Part shown: positions 54,836-57,813 of the stretch, in pieces
How the letters are laid out: every line of letters begins with the position of its first letter
Position numbering within the stretch: the stretch's first letter is position 1
Origin: Phaeodactylibacter xiamenensis
Lineage (GTDB): Bacteria > Bacteroidota > Bacteroidia > Chitinophagales > Saprospiraceae
Length of the DNA: 57,813 nucleotides
Direction: 5' to 3'
Assembly (NCBI RefSeq): GCF_000759025.1
Contig: NZ_JPOS01000097.1
Location: forward strand, 1-57,813
Translations under genes and position numbers: made by a program
The notes under the pieces: model-generated
The model's input: the letters and a program-made list of their open reading frames with translations, nothing else
Databases searched by the model: none
What the model was told of the DNA's origin: nothing

Positions 54836-54886
54836 TCCGTCAGAGACGGGCAGGGAACTTGTATCCAGTCTGGAGACTGCATACAT
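54836..54886 (-). repeat. Right REP-like inverted repeat of the RAYT element
   Basis: The reverse complement matches 54297-54345 with a few differences and carries CCGTCAGAGACGG and TCCAGTCTGGA. Downstream, to 55022, there is noncoding DNA with a perfect 8-bp hairpin CCCCGCTA/TAGCGGGG (54987-55011). Confidence 0.75.
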
Positions 54887-55022
54887 CGGTTTTTTTAATA
54901 GGGGACAGACTTAAGGCATCAGGGCACAGCCACTAAACTAACGACAGCGGGGGACGCAGTCTCCTTGCAGCGGCTCCATTTTATTGCCCCGCTAACCTAC
55001 GGGTAGCGGGGGTATGTTGTAG

Positions 55023-55130
55023 GTGGACCGCATTACCGAAGTCTCTAAAATGAGCAAGAAGGATAAAGAACACGTCTTCACCCTTCTCGATGCTTTTATC
55101 ACTAGGACTAAGTTGCAGGGGTTGGTCTAA
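55023..55130 (+). pseudogene. C-terminal tail of an HTH-type regulator
   Basis: The 35-codon frame VDRITEVSKMSKKDKEHVFTLLDAFITRTKLQGLV resembles the C-termini of XRE-family regulators (…SKLSEEDKEHVFALLDAF…). The codon just before it is TAG and no HTH is present, so only a fragment remains. This is a tentative match by motif memory. Confidence 0.4.
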
Positions 55131-55132
55131 AA

Positions 55133-55675
55133 CTAAACTTTATAATCTTTTATTTTCCTTCTCAGTCGATTAGAAAGGTACCCGCTTGCCGATTCTAAAG
55201 AGTTTAGTATCAAAGTGGCTTCTTCCCGATATGCGCTTCTTTTCTCGCTATCCCAGTAGAAAGGTGGAGAGTAAAGGTTGCATATACGATCTGCCATTTT
55301 TACCATTGCGACCTCTTTTGGTTGTCTTTTAATGCGAGTCAGGCTATCTACCATCATTGCCCGCTTATCGGATAGTGATTCGTCTTTAGTAAGGGCTTTT
55401 ACCCCATCGGCAACCCTTGGACCAAAGGTGCTCATAATATCATCATAAGACAGCTCTGTATCTTCAATAGTATCGTGTAGAACTGCACATTTAACAGCAA
55501 AATCAATATCCATATCAGGATCATGCAGCCCAGCCCCAAGGATTTCAAAGGCTACGCTCCCTATATGGCTGATGTACTCTAACTCTTCGCCTTCATTTTT
55601 ACCTCCATACTTTTGTCCAGCATGTAATTTACTAGCCATATACCATGCTTCTTGTAAAACCTCAATAGACCACAT
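55133..55675 (-). CDS. HD-domain alarmone hydrolase (MESH1/SpoT-like)
   Basis: The 180-aa protein has the small alarmone hydrolase motif set: HAGQKYG (His18), YISHIGSVAF (His37), AVLHDTIEDT (His67-Asp68), the ALTKDE segment, and VKMADRICNLY (Asp129). This matches the ppGpp hydrolase half of SpoT and the single-domain MESH1 enzymes, which remove pyrophosphate from (p)ppGpp-type nucleotides. It is the last gene of a three-gene minus-strand operon with a 78-aa protein and a RelA/SpoT-fold domain, so it could neutralise the alarmone made by that toxin. That role is inference from gene order and from the known ATfaRel antitoxin class. Confidence 0.88.
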   Translation of the reverse strand: MWSIEVLQEAWYMASKLHAGQKYGGKNEGEELEYISHIGSVAFEILGAGLHDPDMDIDFAVKCAVLHDTIEDTELSYDDIMSTFGPRVADGVKALTKDESLSDKRAMMVDSLTRIKRQPKEVAMVKMADRICNLYSPPFYWDSEKRSAYREEATLILNSLESASGYLSNRLRRKIKDYKV

Positions 55676-55692
55676 ATTCTAAAAAAATTACT

Positions 55693-55929
55693 TTAAAAAT
55701 CCATGTCAGGCAAATGCCCGCATTCTTCAATTACGGCTTCTTTGAAAGAGGCCGCGTCTAATTCTTCTATACTCCAGTCAGTGTTCCGAAAAAAAAGATC
55801 AAAATAGTAAGGCTCAACTACAAACTGACAATTTTCCCGGTCTAACGCCAACATTGCTAGCCTTCCATCTTCGGAGGTCTTTTTGCAGACCAAAATATTT
55901 TTCACCCTAAAAAATCTATCCTTTAGCAT
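55693..55929 (-). CDS. Small protein in the toxin-immunity position (78 aa)
   Basis: The product MLKDRFFRVKNILVCKKTSEDGRLAMLALDRENCQFVVEPYYFDLFFRN... has no signal peptide and no family I recognise. Its position, 14 bp after the RelA/SpoT-fold gene and 17 bp before the HD hydrolase, is where a dedicated immunity protein would be encoded. The gene is in the AT-rich island. Function is inferred only from context. Confidence 0.6.
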   Translation of the reverse strand: MLKDRFFRVKNILVCKKTSEDGRLAMLALDRENCQFVVEPYYFDLFFRNTDWSIEELDAASFKEAVIEECGHLPDMDF

Positions 55930-55943
55930 GTCCTATCACACTT

Positions 55944-56516
55944 TTATTGCCGACTTAGTATTTGTTGGTAAGCGCCGTTGTAGAGGTTTTGCATTTGGGT
56001 CATTAAGTTTTCCAGCTCCGCTGCTTGAGCAGCCGTGGCAACACCTCCCTGTTGAGATTGAACGATACCGTTTAGAGTTCTCCATTCTTCGTACCAAGTA
56101 TGACCAGGACCGTCAGAAGCTTCAATCATTTCTTTTAGAGAGATTTGAAGTTCCACAACATGCCCATTTGACATTCTTAAGTTCATCAGAACGTCTCGAA
56201 ATCCGGTTGGAAGGGGCATCACTACACGTTCATTAAGTCTAGCTACTTGATAATTACCTACTACATTATCCAGTGCATCGTAGAAATCATCTAGGTTATC
56301 ATAAACTATTCTGCCTCCGGCAAGATCAGTTAGCCAAGAATAATTAGCATCAGGATCAGGATCAAGATCAATCTTCTCTCTGGCTCTCGCTGGATCCTTC
56401 AACCTCGATGACGGTGTACCGCCGACCTGCGACGTAATGCTATTCATAATATTATCCAACTCTGTTTTAGCTACCGTTGCATCTGCACAATAGTTCGGTA
56501 ATTTTTTAAGCGGCAA
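55944..56516 (-). CDS. RelA/SpoT-fold domain, probable C-terminal toxin module, 5' end cut by IS4
   Basis: The reading frame extends to 56516, but bases above 56487 belong to the IS4 terminal repeat, so the true protein is truncated. About 180 residues survive. They contain SSRLKDPARAREKI, WLTDLAGGRIVYDNLDDFYDALDNV (Asp64), a glycine-aromatic-Arg segment TGFRDVLMNLR and GHVVELQISLKEM (Glu122, Gln124), followed by HTWYEEWRTLN. This order is that of RelA/SpoT nucleotide pyrophosphokinase domains, closest to the polymorphic-toxin and ToxSAS versions. Both metal-binding acidic residues are present. The N-terminal delivery part is lost. It may be inactive as found, though the toxin domain itself looks intact. 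Confidence 0.7.
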   Translation of the reverse strand: MPLKKLPNYCADATVAKTELDNIMNSITSQVGGTPSSRLKDPARAREKIDLDPDPDANYSWLTDLAGGRIVYDNLDDFYDALDNVVGNYQVARLNERVVMPLPTGFRDVLMNLRMSNGHVVELQISLKEMIEASDGPGHTWYEEWRTLNGIVQSQQGGVATAAQAAELENLMTQMQNLYNGAYQQILSRQ

Positions 56517-57812
56517 TCTTGCCGAAATTCAATAGCCTTTGCAAGGCAGATTTATTTTTTTCCAGTTCTGGGTCGATTTCGAAGTTGGATAAAAATAAAT
56601 CCAGTATCAGTTCATTGAAATACGAGGTCTTTACGTTAGCTAAAGAAAATCCATTTCTTAGTTCTACATCCTGGTCCAGGTAGTGGGCGGCCTTGGCTAC
56701 TCCAACCGCCGTCAAGGAGGTGTTGAAATGGAAATGCATCTTCTTTTCATCTCTGGATTGACAGTGAGTCAAACCAGTGTATTGCTTGGCATCTCTGAAT
56801 AAGAACTCAATCTGGTAACGAGCCTTATAATAAGCGTAGATCAACTGGCCATCCAGTTCCAGATCCGTTGAAAAGTATACGGCATACCGGCCTGTAGGCT
56901 GACCTTCGTCAAGGAACTCAACATAGGCTAAATTGACCTTTCTTTTCAAACGGACTGCCCAACAGATCAATCCCCATATTTTCACCTCCTGATCTTCGTG
57001 GAGCAGTTGGAATTGGTCTTTGTCAATTTTCTTCAGCTTGATTTTACCGTTATACTTCTTGGGCCGGCCACGCCCTTTTTCTCTGGGACCGGCGTAGAGA
57101 TATTTCAAATCAGCGTCTTTACGAAATTTAGAAACAACTTCTAGATCGGTCTGCTTGCAAACCGGGCCGATAAAGGAAATCTTTGAGAAATAGCCATCTA
57201 CGACCACATACTTAGATACCTGGCGAAGCTGCTCTTTCCTTTCGATGATCAACTGGGCATAGTGATCTACCAGGGATTGTCCTTTTTCTTTGAGTTCTTT
57301 TTGACCAGGCGTCTGGATAGCTTCCAATGGCATAGCCGTATGATCATCTATGCCGACTACGCCCAAACCACCTATTTCAAGGCCTTTGACGGATTTACCC
57401 AAACAACCACTCCAGAATTTGTCAAGCTGTGGGGTGTGCTTCCCACTTTTGGGAAGATAACTTGGGTCAAAGGCGATAATCCGGTGAGCACCTAAATGTT
57501 CTTTACTTAACTCAATATTGAATTGGAGAAAATCGAATGACTTTTCAAATTGGAGTCGGTAGGTCTTTTCACAGTAAGTGCCATATCGCTCCATGCCTTT
57601 GAACGTGTATCGACCTCGTAGAGATAAATACAGTACAATGATCGAAATGATAAAATTTCGTCTCGGCTTGTTTAAGCCATCAATTTTGCTTAGTATCGTT
57701 TCCACAAGAGCCTGGCTCTTGCTGGAAGCATCATTAGTAGATAGTCGCATATCACTAAAATGATGCTTCCTTTCGTTTTATCCAAATGCTTCAAAAAATT
57801 ACCGAACTATTG
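56488..57812 (-). mobile_element. IS4-type insertion sequence, complete
   Basis: CAATAGTTCGGTAATTTTTTAAG at 56488-56510 and its inverted partner (CTTCAAAAAATTACCG...CTATTG) ending at 57812 are terminal repeats differing at one base in the compared stretch. The 1325-bp element is inserted in the 5' part of the RelA/SpoT-fold gene. The window ends one base beyond it, so the target duplication cannot be checked. Confidence 0.9.
56506..57750 (-). CDS. IS4 family transposase
   Basis: The 414-aa protein has the three catalytic acids of IS4 DDE transposases: AFDPSYLPKSGK (Asp), YVVVDGYFSK (Asp) and YKARYQIEFLFRDAKQYTG with the Y-(2)-R-(3)-E-(6)-K signature (Glu and Lys). The N-terminus is basic and helical. 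The frame is intact, so the element may be mobile. The transposase reads toward the disrupted RelA/SpoT-fold gene. Confidence 0.92.
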   Translation of the reverse strand: MRLSTNDASSKSQALVETILSKIDGLNKPRRNFIISIIVLYLSLRGRYTFKGMERYGTYCEKTYRLQFEKSFDFLQFNIELSKEHLGAHRIIAFDPSYLPKSGKHTPQLDKFWSGCLGKSVKGLEIGGLGVVGIDDHTAMPLEAIQTPGQKELKEKGQSLVDHYAQLIIERKEQLRQVSKYVVVDGYFSKISFIGPVCKQTDLEVVSKFRKDADLKYLYAGPREKGRGRPKKYNGKIKLKKIDKDQFQLLHEDQEVKIWGLICWAVRLKRKVNLAYVEFLDEGQPTGRYAVYFSTDLELDGQLIYAYYKARYQIEFLFRDAKQYTGLTHCQSRDEKKMHFHFNTSLTAVGVAKAAHYLDQDVELRNGFSLANVKTSYFNELILDLFLSNFEIDPELEKNKSALQRLLNFGKIAA

Positions 57813-57813
57813 A

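Larger units (their letters stand above)
54297..54886 (+). mobile_element. REP-associated tyrosine transposase (RAYT) element, degenerate
   Basis: Inverted repeats of about 50 bp bound the segment (left 54297-54345, right 54836-54886). Each contains the small palindromes TCCAGACTGGA and CCGTCTCTGACGG (or its complement CCGTCAGAGACGG), the kind of paired REP hairpins that flank RAYT genes. The right copy differs at a few positions. A decayed RAYT gene lies between them. The element interrupts the ISKra4-like remnant. Confidence 0.75.

Noticed and set aside
1-57813. CRISPR arrays, tRNA and rRNA genes
   Set aside because: No regularly spaced 25-40-bp direct repeats and no sequence that I could fold or recognise as tRNA or rRNA were found by reading; short RNAs may still be missed.

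Overview
The window looks like a chromosomal contig from a member of Bacteroidota, most likely class Saprospiria (Lewinella/Phaeodactylibacter-like). Three lines of evidence support this. Several secreted proteins end in type IX secretion (T9SS) sorting domains. Many genes are preceded by the Bacteroidota -7 promoter element TAnnTTTG, sometimes with a -33 TTG at the right distance. The gene content also fits: DUF5916 and head-GIN (DUF2807) proteins, a ThuA/sugar-dehydrogenase/cytochrome c fusion, and an M49 dipeptidyl-peptidase lipoprotein. The window starts inside an IS1182-type transposase and ends one base after the terminal repeat of an IS4-type element, so both ends probably reflect assembly breaks at repeats.

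Layout. 1-1.3 kb: 3' part of an IS1182-like element. 1.4-23.8 kb: mostly core genes. These are a T9SS cargo protein, an uncharacterised helical protein, aroB, a class A PBP, a HEAT/cyclophilin lipoprotein, gcvT, a GbsR-type regulator, rbfA, recG, a C39-peptidase ABC exporter with its HlyD partner, a head-GIN protein, serC, a small lipoprotein and a TlpA-like thioredoxin. 23.8-27.2 kb is accessory DNA: a ~140-bp tandem repeat, a complete IS630-type element whose transposase is split by a frame change at an A6 run, two small secreted-protein genes and a 7-bp tandem repeat. 27.2-42.8 kb returns to core functions: a YgjP-like metallopeptidase, the rpsF-rpsR-rplI operon with its promoter and leader hairpin, a T9SS/FGE-like pair, pyruvate carboxylase, an EF-G paralogue, and a cluster of small genes (membrane protein, GNAT, phosphoesterase, DUF4177, DUF4112).

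42.8-43.5 kb is AT-rich. It holds a Phd/YefM-type antitoxin without a visible toxin and a 163-bp palindromic MITE-like element. 43.5-52.9 kb carries a large ThuA/glucose-sorbosone dehydrogenase/PKD/cytochrome c lipoprotein, a T9SS protein, a DUF5916 outer-membrane protein and the M49 peptidase. A decayed DUF4112 3' end and the second copy of a dispersed repeat lie between the last two.

52.9-57.8 kb is a mobile/defence-like island: inverted-repeat-rich noncoding DNA, a ParE/RelE toxin-antitoxin pair, an ISKra4-like transposase remnant, and a decayed REP-associated tyrosine transposase between its long inverted repeats. It then has an HTH-regulator tail and a three-gene operon. That operon encodes a RelA/SpoT-fold domain (front end removed by an IS4 insertion), a 78-aa protein and a MESH1-like HD alarmone hydrolase. 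This arrangement suggests an alarmone-synthetase toxin with immunity genes and is the most interesting feature of the window.
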